NCBI GenBank assembly: GCA_029582265.1
Contig: CM055820.1
Span: 16,016,485-16,080,484, forward strand
Direction: 5' to 3'
Length of the DNA stretch: 64,000 bases
From: Zoroaster sp. YZ-2022
Lineage: Eukaryota > Echinodermata > Asteroidea > Forcipulatida > Zoroasteridae
This document shows, piece by piece, positions 1 through 10,999 of this stretch. Position numbers and translations under genes: made by a program. How positions within the stretch are numbered: position 1 is the stretch's first letter; each line of letters starts with the position of its first letter. The notes beneath the pieces are model-generated. The model did not search any database. It was not told where the DNA came from and saw only the letters and a program-made list of their open reading frames with translations.

Positions 1-15
1 TCATGTACCATTTTA

Positions 16-276
16 CTAAGCTTGACCACCTGATTTCTGAAGACGTGCCGATTGCTTGGCTGCATTGAACTTCTTAAGCCTTTTGTCTACACACTTTTGA
101 TAGCGTTGGCTCAGCATCCAAGCACATTGGTTCTCATTCACTGGTTCACATATGGAGAACTCTGTCTCACAATCTTCCATGAGGAGTTGCTCTGAGCCGA
201 GAGGGTCATGGTAGCATATGTTGGATGATGCTGTAATGTCATGGATACCAGGAAAGCTACTACCTTGCTGATCAAT
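16..276 (-). CDS. timp: TIMP-C exon 4: C-terminal domain and basic tail
   Basis: Acceptor TGTTTTTAG; 261 nt ending TAG at 18-16. Cys residues in SNICYH, MEDCET, FSICEP, NQCAWML and YQKCVD, then KRLKKFNAAKQSARLQKSGG with strong positive charge. Only 15 bp of 3' flank lie in the window. Confidence 0.9.
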   Translation of the reverse strand: MDQQGSSFPGIHDITASSNICYHDPLGSEQLLMEDCETEFSICEPVNENQCAWMLSQRYQKCVDKRLKKFNAAKQSARLQKSGGQA

Positions 277-515
277 CTAAAAACAAAAGACTAAATTAAG
301 TGGCCAGTATATATTTATTTGATTCAGATGGTGAGGGCAGAGTTGGTTGTTATGTTTGATTAGCCCTATATGCGCTGTAATGGCAGCAATTGAGCTGTAT
401 ACTCCCCAGGGAGCTGAGATGGTTTCAGGAATGATTTATGAGCCTGATGAGCAGGGGTAATAATATAATGTGCCTTGAGCACCAGTGTGGTGGATACGTG
501 TGCTATATAAGTCCA

Positions 516-563
<48 letters not shown>

Positions 564-2320
564 GGTGATAATGGTTTATTAGATATTTATATGCAGTTTC
601 TGCCATAACATATTTTAATTGGTTTGAGTTCTTGCTTATGTTTGTGTAATGTATTTTGGCTAAAAACAATGTTCTGTAAGGAAATATCGTGTTTCACATA
701 TATACCGTATATATAGGCCTAGTGCTTTTACATCTACTCAAGTTCCTTACCAGACATGAGTCACAGCCAGTTACATAGGCTGACTGCAATCCACCTTTTT
801 GATCTGGTGTTAGATCATTGTACATCTGGACCCATTCACACTGACTGAAGAATATCTCATCCCCTATTACCAAACCTAAGATCAAAAACAATCAAAAATG
901 AAGGAATTAATTACTTTCTTTGATTTACAATCATCTATAACTACATGTAGGATTCTATTTTGTTATACTCAGTAAATGACAGTAATTGTTTTGTATTTTT
1001 GTTCAAACTACATACAAATACCAAAGCTATGCTCAAATAGCTAACAAAATAATCAAACTTGCCAAAGCTGTTCTTGAGCACATCTAGTTTAGATCCATAA
1101 CCAAAGTGTTTACTGAATTTGTCATGACTTTGCATGCTTCATTTCATGTTCCTTTGAAGCATAATTGTTACAGATTGTATTTATTTTTATTTTTATTTAT
1201 TTTTATTTTAAAAAAAATTGGGATTGGGGTAGGAAGGGGTTTCTCAGATTTTCAAGGGCACACCTCCATTTGGCAGGTAAAACAGTTTGGATTGTTTATT
1301 TATTTTTATTATTATTATTTTGTTGTTATGGGTGGAGGGTGTTACCTCTTGTACCCATATATGTATATCTCCCACTGCTTCATCACCATGGATTAAGTTG
1401 TGTGATGCTTTACCTGTCAAGAGATACAATTCTCCATTTTGAATATCAGTTACTCCACATTTGCCAGGAGAATTGGCTGTAATCATCTTGATCCTCTTCC
1501 CTCTAGATAAGACATCTTCTAGATCCTTGTAGATCTTAGTCACTTTAACTGAATATTCCAGAAGACTTCCCGTTTCAGGTAGACCATTGCCCGGGGACTT
1601 CACTTCCATAGCTCGTGCCTGTATGACTGGCGTATCAAAGCAATTGTTTAGAATATTCCAGTTCTAAGAGTGGGTAGTTTTCATATCTGCAATTTTTTGG
1701 ATTTCTTATAAATCAAATGAAATTTACATTTTTTTTTCTTTAATAGGTTTTTTTTTTAATGTTTTTTAAATTAATTTGTTATTCATGGTTGTTTATAAGT
1801 TTGTGCATGAGGATAAACACAGACATGAAGGAAAAATTTGTTAAAAGATTTTGTGACAAAAAATATGCTCAGATATTACTCTGAAGATGTTGGCGGAAGA
1901 TGCTCAGGTATTTCTCTAAAATAGTTGTCTGAAGGTATTATTTTGACGTTCGTCCTGGTTACATCTGTCAACCATAGTCATGAAAAGAGTTGATTTCCAC
2001 ACAAGTAAAGCATGCGTGGGGAGTGGAACTTCACCATTTGAAGATTCCATGTTGAAATGTTATACTAGTTTAAATCTGTCATACTCTCAGGGTAGGGTTG
2101 GAAATGGATACATCACCAAAGTTTCAGCTCATTTAAAATTGCCGTATGCCGTTATGATTAACCTATACATTGACTTACCGATGTCTGCACGGCAAATCCT
2201 CTCCTGTGGATGTTTTATAGGACATCTGCACTGAGGAGCTTGTCTTGGTGGCTCCGTCTGGCCCAACACAAATGGCATTACCAGCATCATAAACAAAGAC
2301 AAATTGGTTAGTACCTCCAT
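16..2320 (-). CDS. timp: TIMP-C: TIMP with N-terminal extension and basic C-tail, complete
   Basis: Exons on the minus strand: 2320-2179, 1626-1414, 875-751, 276-16; 741 nt, 246 residues, phases 1, 1, 0. The signal peptide probably ends at FVLG (residue 20), then ten residues QTEPPRQAPQ precede CRCPIKHPQERIC, so the canonical C-x-C would not be N-terminal unless trimmed. VIQAR follows, then YSVKVTKIYKD, GKCGV, YLLTG, SQCEWVQMY, GCDSC, and a C-domain with NQCAWML and KCVDKRLKKF. Twelve Cys are present in the mature protein, the family number. The last ~25 residues are Lys/Arg-rich. The exon 2 acceptor was chosen at CGCCAG because it restores VIQA in phase; the AG seven bases further on does not. 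Confidence 0.92.
330..562 (+). mobile_element. SINE, 3' part with (ATT)n tail, in TIMP-C intron 3
   Basis: Shares the body sequence (GTGAGGGCAGAGTTGGTTG, CTGTAATGGCAGCAATTGAG, GAATGATTTATGAGCCTGATG) with the full copies at 59862-60205 and 10492-10843. It lacks the tRNA-like head and ends in an (ATT)n run at 519-562. Confidence 0.88.
751..875 (-). CDS. timp: TIMP-C exon 3
   Basis: Acceptor TTGATCTTAG, donor GTAAGG; 125 nt, exactly the length of TIMP-A exon 3. Contains FFSQCEWVQMYNDLTPDQKG and YVTGCDSCL. Confidence 0.92.
877..1413. other. TIMP-C intron 2 and neighbouring intron 1 (1627-2178)
   Basis: AT-rich intronic DNA with short T and TTTA/TTAT runs near 1180-1210 and 1305-1325. No further exon or recognisable element is seen in either intron. 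Confidence 0.6.
1414..1626 (-). CDS. timp: TIMP-C exon 2
   Basis: 213 nt, phase 1 to 1, donor GTAAAG. Encodes VIQARAMEVK, a short A-B loop, YSVKVTKIYKDLEDV, SPGKCGVTD and ELYLLTG. The loop is shorter than in TIMP-A. Confidence 0.9.
2179..2320 (-). CDS. timp: TIMP-C exon 1: signal peptide, spacer and CRC...HPQ
   Basis: ATG at 2320-2318; 47 codons plus one base before GTAAGT. Hydrophobic LSLFMMLVMPFVLG, spacer QTEPPRQAPQ, then CRCPIKHPQERICRADI. Confidence 0.92.
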
Positions 2321-5300
2321 CTTGAAAACGGTTTTCGGCCCCCAAACAGTAACGATACTTCTGCAGTTACAGTGAGTTGGAAAGTGGTTGATCTGAGACT
2401 ACCCCCATTGGTTGCCTTTGGCTGGTAAATGTCAAAGTGTCTGGGATGAACAAGACTAACTGAGGGTCTATGTAGTCTTACCTTAACCCTCCACATGAAT
2501 GATTTTATTGACAGAGATGATGATGTCTAGAAGACCAAATATCAGCAGGGAACAATTTAAATGGACAGAATTAGCTCAGAAAATCTGCTGCATAAATAAT
2601 TGGGGTATTGCATTGAAAAAGCTTCAAGAATAATGATTGTGTAAAAACAAATTAAAGGTAACGTTCATTTTAAAGAATTACTCAAAATTACAATTTTAAA
2701 CTAGAGCTCAAGTGTTTGTTGGGACAAACACACGGTGTTCATGAGCACTTCCAGTTCTATAAAATTATCATCGATGATGTCACAATCATATTTTGCAAAT
2801 GTGGATCATCTTTTATTATAAAAATATCAATTTCATATTCAAAAGACCTATCAATTTTGCATTAGACTGTGTTGAATTTGAACTTTCTGTTTGGACCAGA
2901 AGTAAAGGTCAGATCAGGTTATTTGAAGGTCACACATCTGACACAATAAAACTTGCTCATGTTCATGAAAAAATAACATCAGTATCTACTTTGGTTCAGG
3001 AGATATGGTTTTTCATAATGTATTTAGAATTACATATAATGTGCAAAGCTGAACATCTTAACTAATGGTTCAGTCACATTACTAAATTAATCACAAAAGT
3101 AATACACTGGATGTCTTTTATCAACATACTAAATTTTGTGAAATTCTGTTTGATAATTTCTGAGATGGGAATATGTTGCCCTTTTTAAACTACGGTTAGG
3201 TTGCGCTCTGATCTGTGATGATGTCATGAAACATATTTTTGAAAACGATAAGATGTCACTATAGTCACTATAGTCATAATTATTTCTGGGGAAGATTAAA
3301 ACCATCAAGAGCTTTATTACACCAAGTAAGTGTTACATTAAAATGTTACCATTTGGTAATTTTGTTTAATATTGTTTTTTGAATTACCAATTCAATACTT
3401 TATCCTTAATGACAGGGAAGAACAAAAACACAGTTAACAACAAAGACATTTGTTCAGTTTTATAGAAATTTAATTAAATTGTAAAAATTTTAATATGAAA
3501 AAATGGTATTAACCACATTAATTTATGATGTCTATAATTATGTTATGTATTGAATATGGTATATACAGAAAACACATTTAAAGAGAAGGTACAATATTGT
3601 TATTTTGGTAATTTACATTCATTTCAACCCTCAAGTTTTCCAGAAATATATCATAAAACTAGCCTGTGGAAGTTTCATCATTATAGGTGCTCACATTTAT
3701 CAGTAAACTGTTATATGTTATTTCTATATTTCATTATTTTACAAAGGCTTGCCAGACAGCTGTAACGATTTACCAAAGGTAATAATGATTTTTTGTTGAT
3801 AATCTGGTAATCACCTATGTTGTACCTATTGTAATGGGTATTACAAAATTACAAAATTATGGGTTTTTTTGTATATAAAAAAAGAGTTTCTCAGCAACAA
3901 TGCTTTTAATAATAACAATAAAATTATACATAATATTTCAGTCTAAAAACAAACATGTAACAAACGTAACATATAAATAACTTTTGCCAACTACTGACCA
4001 GTAGGATTAATGCAAACATGACATTAAGTGGCCTTTATATTTCAAGCCTAGCAGAATGTTTTTCTCAAAGTCTTTGTGTTTGAAAAAAACTCTTCTACGT
4101 CAAAACGTAATGTCATTTTTGCAAATTATTAATACATATAAAATTGATGCACATTAAATTCTGAGATTTCATACAAGATTGAGTATCAAAAGAACACATT
4201 CACATCATAAAAAATAATGAACAAATTACAAAAAGGAGAAAAATTCATCTTCTGATAAGGAGAAGGGAAACAAAGGAAAGAGTTGAGTTCATACAGTAGA
4301 TGAAAATACTTTATAAGACAGTTATGGCCTATAAAATTGAGTATTCCTTGTAAAGTAGTAAAGTACCAGGTACTATTAAGCTTATCTGGCCCCTTGATGA
4401 TATCATCGTTCAAGACTTGTCCTATACCTTGGGCCTAGAGCAATCAAAAAGGAGATAGACCTCTGCATGAATTAGTAATATTAATTAACTCCATTGACAA
4501 TATATACACATTTTGCAATGAGATAAAAAAGAGGAATTAAACTTTTAGTATCACTCATTTACACAAATAAATTTTTCCAAAATATTTACAATTAGTAATG
4601 TTTGCAAAACTACTTCTATGAGTATGCTTTACTCTTTTTGAATCAAGATATAAAACAAAACAACCTTTGAAAGTTTCAGCTTATGAGAAAATATTAAATA
4701 TGCGTTCAGTTTGTTTGTATTTATTTTAATGTGGAATTTAGTTAGGAATCAATACTCTTTCCTTTATATTTATTGGCAATAATTTCACTTTTCTTAAAAA
4801 TGACAGAACCTGAGACAAAATTGTTTCTAGGGAAGATGGATACCATCATCAAGAGCTTAACACTAAAGGTGTCTTACATTAACATTATTTTGGCCGTGTG
4901 GTTATATTTTGGTAATCTCAAGAAACATAAATGATCACAGTTTTACATAAAACTTACTTAGATTTAAAGTTGATGATGGTATCAAACATCCATGAAAATA
5001 TTGCTGCTATTGTTGTAGTAAAATTAGTGACATAATTTCCAAAATTAATATCTGTCATCGGAAAGCAGTAATTCTAATTTGGAATAAATACAAACAATCT
5101 AAATGCGTTTTCACTATTTTCTTGTAAATTACACAATGAAATACACTAAAACTTTCACAGGGGAAATATTTTAATAAAGTATGGATGCATTTATATTGAT
5201 CATGTGACCCACATCTGAAACTGGAAAGTTTTGTCAGTGGTATTCAAAATGGCGCATGATGTTTGTACATTCACCAATGTTCTATGCACTTTTTCCAAGC

Positions 5301-5880
5301 AAATCTGTTGTAACTTGTTACTTTGTTTAGGAAACTTCTCATTTTCAATATTACCTCATTGATGATGTGCTGCAGATATTTATTCATCACTCAGTCCAGA
5401 CTCCATGATGTATTAATGCAGGATTAGGTTTGACCGAGTCTAGGCCTATAGAGGTCTGCCAGGAATGTTAGGGTTTGTGGAACTCACACAAAAAATCTTA
5501 GGGTACTATGCTGACTAAATTACAAAATTATTGACACACCCATTTGGACCAACATTGGGGGGGGGGGGGGGGTATCAGTCCCCTGCCCCTTTTCCCTTGC
5601 ACTGTTGAATGAGATGAATACTGTTATTCTTAGACATGGGGCTTATGTTACAATACATTTGTTCTCTACCTAAGAGGTGTTCTCTATTTGTCAATGACAA
5701 ACATCATTGTCTTATTATTATTACTTCCATGTATGTTATAACACCTCTCAGATTATGTCTTTAGTAGGCAGAGAACCACTACATGAAATTGGTTTTACCA
5801 TCACACACTAAGTGGCATAAAGTTGTAGTGACTGGTTGGGAATGATTCATAAGTTACAGTTCAAATAACTACTCTGGTGT
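2321..5880. other. Intergenic stretch upstream of TIMP-C, no gene seen
   Basis: AT-rich DNA with no coding exon recognised. It contains diverged fragments of a dispersed family recognised by GGGAAGATNNANACCATCA (about 3290 and 4830) and AATCAAGATATAAAACAAAA (about 4640, reverse complement of the 81-bp satellite unit). Poly-G at 5557-5572. Confidence 0.5.
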
Positions 5881-5882
5881 CA

Positions 5883-5988
5883 CTCTCTAAAAGTTGAAAA
5901 AGATTGAAATTCACTCCAACCAATTGAAACTAGGGACAGATATTTAGCGATAGGTTAGAGTGAATTTCAATCTGATACTTTTAGAGAG
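5883..5988. repeat. Imperfect inverted repeat (hairpin)
   Basis: Left arm starts CTCTCTAAAAGTTGAAA with GATTGAAATTCACTC; right arm GAGTGAATTTCAATCTGATAC then TTTTAGAGAG. Arms of ~32 nt with a ~40-nt loop, followed at once by poly-C (5990-6006). Confidence 0.75.
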
Positions 5989-6044
5989 CCCCCCCCCCCC
6001 CCCCCCATTTTGGATGCATTACAAAGAAAGTCCTAGTTCTCCTA

Positions 6045-6275
6045 CAAACTTACATTTTCAATGGGCGGGGTGCGGGACAACTTACATTTTCAATGGGCGG
6101 GGTGGGGGACAACTTACATTTTCAATGGGCGGGGTGGGGACAACTTACATTTTCAATGGGCGGGGTGGGGGACAACTTACATTTTCAGTGGGCGGGGTGG
6201 GGGACAACTTACATTTTCAATGGGCGGGGTGGGGACAACTTACATTTTCAATGGGCGGGGTGGGGGACAACTTTC
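6045..6275. repeat. GC-rich minisatellite, ~32-bp unit, seven copies
   Basis: Repeats of ACTTACATTTTCAATGGGCG followed by GGGTGGGGGACA. Copies differ by 1-bp length changes in the G run and a single A/G change. It produces Gly-rich open frames on the + strand that are not genes. Confidence 0.95.
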
Positions 6276-6881
6276 TGTGGGAGCATATTTAAATTAAACT
6301 GAGATACAAACAGAAATCTTGAATTGCGTTACATTTTGTTATTTGTGTTATTTGTCTATAATCAAAACAAACAATTCATTTTAACAATATACGTATTAAT
6401 GTTATTGAAACAATTGCACAGTTAAAGATGTACCGTAGCCTATGTTATATGTGTTTTGTTCGTTCACTGCCAGTTTTTTTTCCAAATCAGTGCACTTATA
6501 TTTTCCTAACAGAAAAAATGTTAATTTATTTTGAAATATTCCACAAAATAATTGTCCCAATCAATGTTTAATATTTCTTAGATTCAATAATATGAGTAGC
6601 AATGAATTTACCACACTGCATCATAATTTCATTGAATTACTCAGTTGACCCTTAACCCATGACCCGGTCAATATTTTTGTTAAATGGTTCATATTATCCC
6701 TCCTACTATAGCTGCACTTTAGTGTGAAGTTGTTGTAGAGGTCAATGTACCTTGGCAAGTATATCAACATTTTGACTGATTTTGACCCTTGTAGTCATAG
6801 GAGGGTTAAAGTAAGTGTTATCCTTCCTACCAGGAATTATAGTCATGTACAGAAGAATGTTCAACATGAACATTGGTCATT

Positions 6882-7233
6882 ATCTGATTACAAAAAAAGC
6901 TAACTTGATGTGAAGTTAGTAAAGATACCAATCGTCTTGACATATCGTCGTGTCAATGCAAAAATGTTGTATCTCCTAAAATAGCATTTAAATTACATTC
7001 GAGTTTGAACGTGCGCAAAAGGTCATATATCTCGCTTAAAATAGCCCGGATGTACACACAAAAACAATAGGCGCCGAGATACGACGTTTTTGCACGGCGC
7101 GTTTTCGTGTGAGATATGACGTCGTTGCAAAATCGAGATACAACGTTTTTGCACTGACACGACGATATAATCTGATTACAAAAAAAGCTAACTTGATGTG
7201 AAGTTAGTAAAGGTACCAATCGTCTTGACATAT
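6882..7233. mobile_element. Inverted-repeat element flanked by 64-bp direct repeats
   Basis: Direct repeats 6882-6945 and 7170-7233 differ at one base. Between them, 224 bp starts CGTCGTGTCAATGCAAAAAT and ends in its near inverse (TTTTTGCACTGACACGACG). GAGATACAACGTTTTTGCA-like blocks recur inside. The flanks are far longer than a normal target-site duplication. Confidence 0.8.
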
Positions 7234-8043
7234 TATTCTGTCTCAAGATCTCTCATTTCAGAGAAACTACAAACAAATATTATGCACATTAGTAAGCATT
7301 CTCAAGGAAGCAGTTTTGCCAACATTACCAATGTTGTACCTTCCCTTAAAAGAAAATAATACTAAAATATAAAGTGGTAAAAAATAACCCTGATAGAAAA
7401 TACATATATAAGGTTATTATAATAATTATTATAATTGTAACAAAAGTTACTTGGTTAATTTAAAATTGTAACATCTTTAAAGAAACAAAATAATGAGGTA
7501 TAATGATAATAATAATAATCATAATTTGTGAAACCAATCATATTAATAGGAAAGTGTATAATATAAAACACAAAACTTACAGAGGATATAGAGTATGGAC
7601 ACATATCATACAGAAACATGAAAGAACAAGATGTAATGAAAGAAGATATTATCAAATATGATATTAAACCACACAATACTCAAAGCGTGCAATGGTAAAA
7701 CAAATATATAAGGAGGTATTAAAGATCCCCCAGTGATAAACAGTCATTTCATGTTAGGAACTTAATCATAAATAGTCATCAAAAACTCCTGTCTACAATA
7801 GTCCCTACTTAAACCTAAAGTGCCATAAAATATGTTATTTTATTGTCTGATGATATGATAGATATTACAAAATATGCATAGGTCAAATTTATTATTTCAT
7901 AAACTTGAAATACTTTCTGGCAAGTGGATTATGTTCAGCTGCCATGGTAATACTGATAATATAATTTAAATATTCCATTTCACCAAACTCAAATGTCAGG
8001 TTATACTGATTTCAATCTGCGTCAAACTGATTTCAATCCCGCT

Positions 8044-8053
8044 CCCCCCCCCC

Positions 8054-8101
<48 letters not shown>

Positions 8102-8105
8102 TACT
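8044..8105. repeat. Polypyrimidine (CT)n tract
   Basis: C10-12 followed by CTCTCTTTCTCTCTCT repeats. Microsatellite. Confidence 0.95.
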
Positions 8106-8716
8106 CTCAAAAATTGAGAGAAATGTGAAAGATGCAGGCCATTTTTAAATGTTAAACTTAAAATGTTAAACTAGCTTTCATAACTTAAACATGCTGGAAT
8201 CCAGATAAAAATTCAATCTTTGATTTGATACGAACAACATTGTTATCAAATGTTTTTTATGTTTTTTAGGGTTTTTAGGGGACTAATTTTACTTTCTTAG
8301 ACATAAACATTTAAAGGAATGTTAATACCATCATTAAATATCTCTTATGAAAAAACTTTGATCATTTCTATCTTATAAGACTACCAGTAGTATAAAATGG
8401 CTTCAAAATTAAGGGTTCAGTGCATTTTCTGTTGGCACTTAAACTCAGTCTATTTGACTATTAATTACCTGTTAACATTAGACAGTTGTCATATCAGAAC
8501 ATCTTGTATAATGGCTGTTGCTTACCCAAGTACATTTATTGTTGTCTCTGCAATTTGTAATGCAACTTTTCTTTCTTGATAATAACTCATCTTGATCCTG
8601 AAGCAGAAAGCAGGTATTACCAGAAGATGGGTAGTTTGTTTCATTTCGGTTTGACCTGTTGTGTGGAGATTTGCAAAAAGTTATTATAAATAGAAATAAG
8701 ATATTTTAAAGGTTAA

Positions 8717-8970
8717 CCAGTTCGCGTCGGAGGCCGTGTATACACGCAATTTTTTTTTGCACCACGGATCGGAGAGCGTCTATAGACACCAGAGGAAACT
8801 CCGGAATATTTATATGCATGCTCAGTTGACGTGGCAACGAGCCGAGTGTACAGTGACATGCTCGGTAGACGTGGCCACACGCTGTGGAATCTTCCATTAA
8901 CGTGTTTGTGTAGGGAAAAGAAACCCGCACAGGGGCCCAGAAAAACTTTTTTATTCCCGACGCGAACTGG
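8717..8970. mobile_element. piggyBac-like MITE with TTAA target sites
   Basis: A 254-bp element with TTAA on both sides (8713-8716, 8971-8974) and inverted ends CCAGTTCGCGTCGG / CCGACGCGAACTGG. An internal inverted motif around GAGCATG...CGTGGCC is also present. A second, reversed copy is at 56561-56795. TTAA target duplication is the hallmark of piggyBac-type insertion. Confidence 0.85.
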
Positions 8971-9633
8971 TTAAGTATAGGATTGATAAATCAAAAATAA
9001 CCAAATTGCCAGATGTTAATATAAAACTTATTCAGTCTTAAGCTGATGATAGTATTAATCTTCCCTAGAAATCATTTTGTCTTTTTTGTTGTCTTTTTTG
9101 GGGGGACAAAAGTTATATTTTCCAATTTGAATTTAGGAAAGAGTACTCTTTCCAAAATGAATTAACTATTACATTAGAAAGTTGTGTTATCAGAGCATAC
9201 TCTTCTGTAATTGTTGTGGCTTCCCCACATAACTATTTGTCTTTCTGCAATTTTTAACATAACTTTTCTCTTTTGACTGATCTTGATCTTGAATAAGAAA
9301 GCAGTTATTACCTGATGGGTAGTCTGTTTAGAAAGGATGGGCTCAATTTGACCTGATCTGTGGAGATCTGCAACAATTATAGAAATACAAGTATTTTAAA
9401 GGTAAGGTATAGAATTGATAATTTAAATTGTCATAACCAAATTGTCAGATTTTAATATAAAACTTATTCATTGTTAAACTGATGATAGTACTCTTCCCAA
9501 GAATTAATTCTTCTGAGGTGCTGTAATTTTCTAGAAAAGTAAAATCATTTCCAATTCGAATTTAGGAGAGAGTAATATTTCCACATTAACAACACAACAT
9601 AATAAGCTAAACTTTCACAGGTTGCTTCTGTAA

Positions 9634-9944
9634 GGCCGAGTAAAAAAAAAAATGTTTAGCGTCCAGGTTTCTGAAAAAAAGGAAGGAGGAGGGGCTTTTT
9701 ATTTTTTATTTTTTATTTTCAAGATGGCCGCCATTCTTTTTTAAATTTCGAACAACCATTGGTTTTTCCACTATTCAAACACACAATAATGAAAGAAACA
9801 TGTTGGACAAGACATTGAACATGTTTACAGTGGTTTTATTAAATAGTTTGTTCAGTATTAATAAAATAAAAAATAAAAAGCCCCTCCTCCTTCCTTTTTT
9901 TCAGAAACCCGGACGCTAAACATGTTGTTTTTTTTTACTCGGCC
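9634..9944. mobile_element. Harbinger-like MITE inserted at satellite edge
   Basis: A 311-bp element with ~75-bp terminal inverted repeats (GGCCGAGTAAAAAAAAAAAT ... TTTTTTTTTACTCGGCC; inner AAGGAAGGAGGAGGGGCTTT and its complement) and a TAA target duplication (9631-9633, 9945-9947). A 3-bp TWA duplication fits PIF/Harbinger insertion. The related repeat at 40187-40210 lacks the element and shows the empty site. Confidence 0.82.
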
Positions 9945-10180
9945 TAATGTATATCTTGATTCAAAGAGAGTAAGCATACTCATAGAAGCAGTTTTGCCAA
10001 CATTACCAATGTTGTACCTTTCCTTTAACGTATATCTTGATTCCAAGAAAGTTAGCATACTCATAGAAGCAGTTTTGCCAACATTACCAATGTTGTACAT
10101 TCCCTTCAATGTATATCTTGATTCAAAGAGAGTTAGCATACTCGTAGAAGCAGTTTTGTGAACATTACCAATGTTGTACA
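9945..10180. repeat. 81-bp satellite, array 1 (about three copies)
   Basis: Unit landmarks: TGTATATCTTGATTCAAAG, GCATACTCATAGAAGCAGTT, GCCAACATTACCAATGTTGT. Same unit as the arrays at 40207-40736 and 42080-42701, slightly more diverged. A single degenerate unit is at about 7280-7345. Confidence 0.92.
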
Positions 10181-10491
10181 AGACCAAAACAAAATCTGAT
10201 GTGGGATTCAATCTTTTGATTTACTTTACTGGTATAAAAAATTAAAAATATATCAATGACCCAACTGAAATAATGACAATCTAGCTAACTTCAATTCCCG
10301 CCACTAAGCCTAGTAAAAAGATCATCATAAATACTTCATCAAGATCATAAAAACCAACCTATAAAATCTCTATTTCAGACTCTTGGAGGGGGTTGCTTTA
10401 GGATTTTTTTTATTTATAGATTATATTCATTGTTATCAATTTGAGAAAGAAGACAAGTTGCAGTTAATACCTATATAATAATAATAATAAT

Positions 10492-10843
10492 AATGTGTGG
10501 ACTTATTTAGCACACGTATCCACCAACTGAGTGGTGCTCAAGGCGCATTATATTATTACCCCTGCTCATAAGGCTCATAAGGCTCATAAATCATTCCTGA
10601 AACCATCTCAGCTCCCTGGGGAGTATACAGCTCAATTGCTGCCATTACAGCGCATATAGGGCTAATCAACCAACTCTGCCCTCACAGGTACCCATTTAAC
10701 CCCTGGGTGGAGAGAAGCAATTATGGTTAAGTGTCTTGCTCAAGGACACAAGTGTCACGGCCGGGATTCGAACCCACATTCTGCTGCTAACACCAGAACT
10801 TGAGTCTGGTAAGCTAGACCGCTCGGCCACGTAGTTAGTAAGT
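10492..10843 (-). mobile_element. Full-length tRNA-Leu-derived SINE
   Basis: Reads on the minus strand from a tRNA-like head (GTGGCCGAGCGGTCTAGC, ACTCAAGTTCTGG, GTGGGTTCGAATCCCGG) through the body to an (ATT)n tail. It lies 26 bp downstream of TIMP-B exon 3. Confidence 0.9.
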
Positions 10844-10868
10844 ATCATAAGGTATAATCCTACTTTAC

Positions 10869-10999
10869 CTCACAATCACAGTTCTCCACATAGGCATTGT
10901 TGATCAGACCAAGTTTCTGTTGAATTGTCAGGTCACTCCACTTTTCATTCCACTGACAGTCTTCAGTTCGTAATAAGCCACTATTGTAACCTTCAAATC
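10869..10999 (-). CDS. timp: TIMP-B exon 3
   Basis: Acceptor ATTATCAG, donor GTAAAG; 131 nt, phase 1 to 0. Encodes EDCQWNEKWSDLTIQQKLGL and NAYVENCDCE, equivalent to the 125-nt third exons of TIMP-A and TIMP-C. It is the last TIMP-B exon that can be supported. Confidence 0.87.

Noticed and set aside
5280..5330. FAWKKC-like reading on the minus strand as TIMP-B exon 4
   Set aside because: It resembles the C-A-W motif of TIMP-C only over a few codons. Stops are dense on the upstream side, and Cys spacing and a good acceptor are lacking.
5960..6302. Gly/Phe-rich overlapping frames
   Set aside because: They come from the 32-bp G-rich minisatellite. The same motif is open in three frames.
8706..8930. 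Minus-strand frame of 74 codons
   Set aside because: It is read from the piggyBac-like MITE and is matched by a frame in the reversed copy at 56511-56792. No transposase motif is present.
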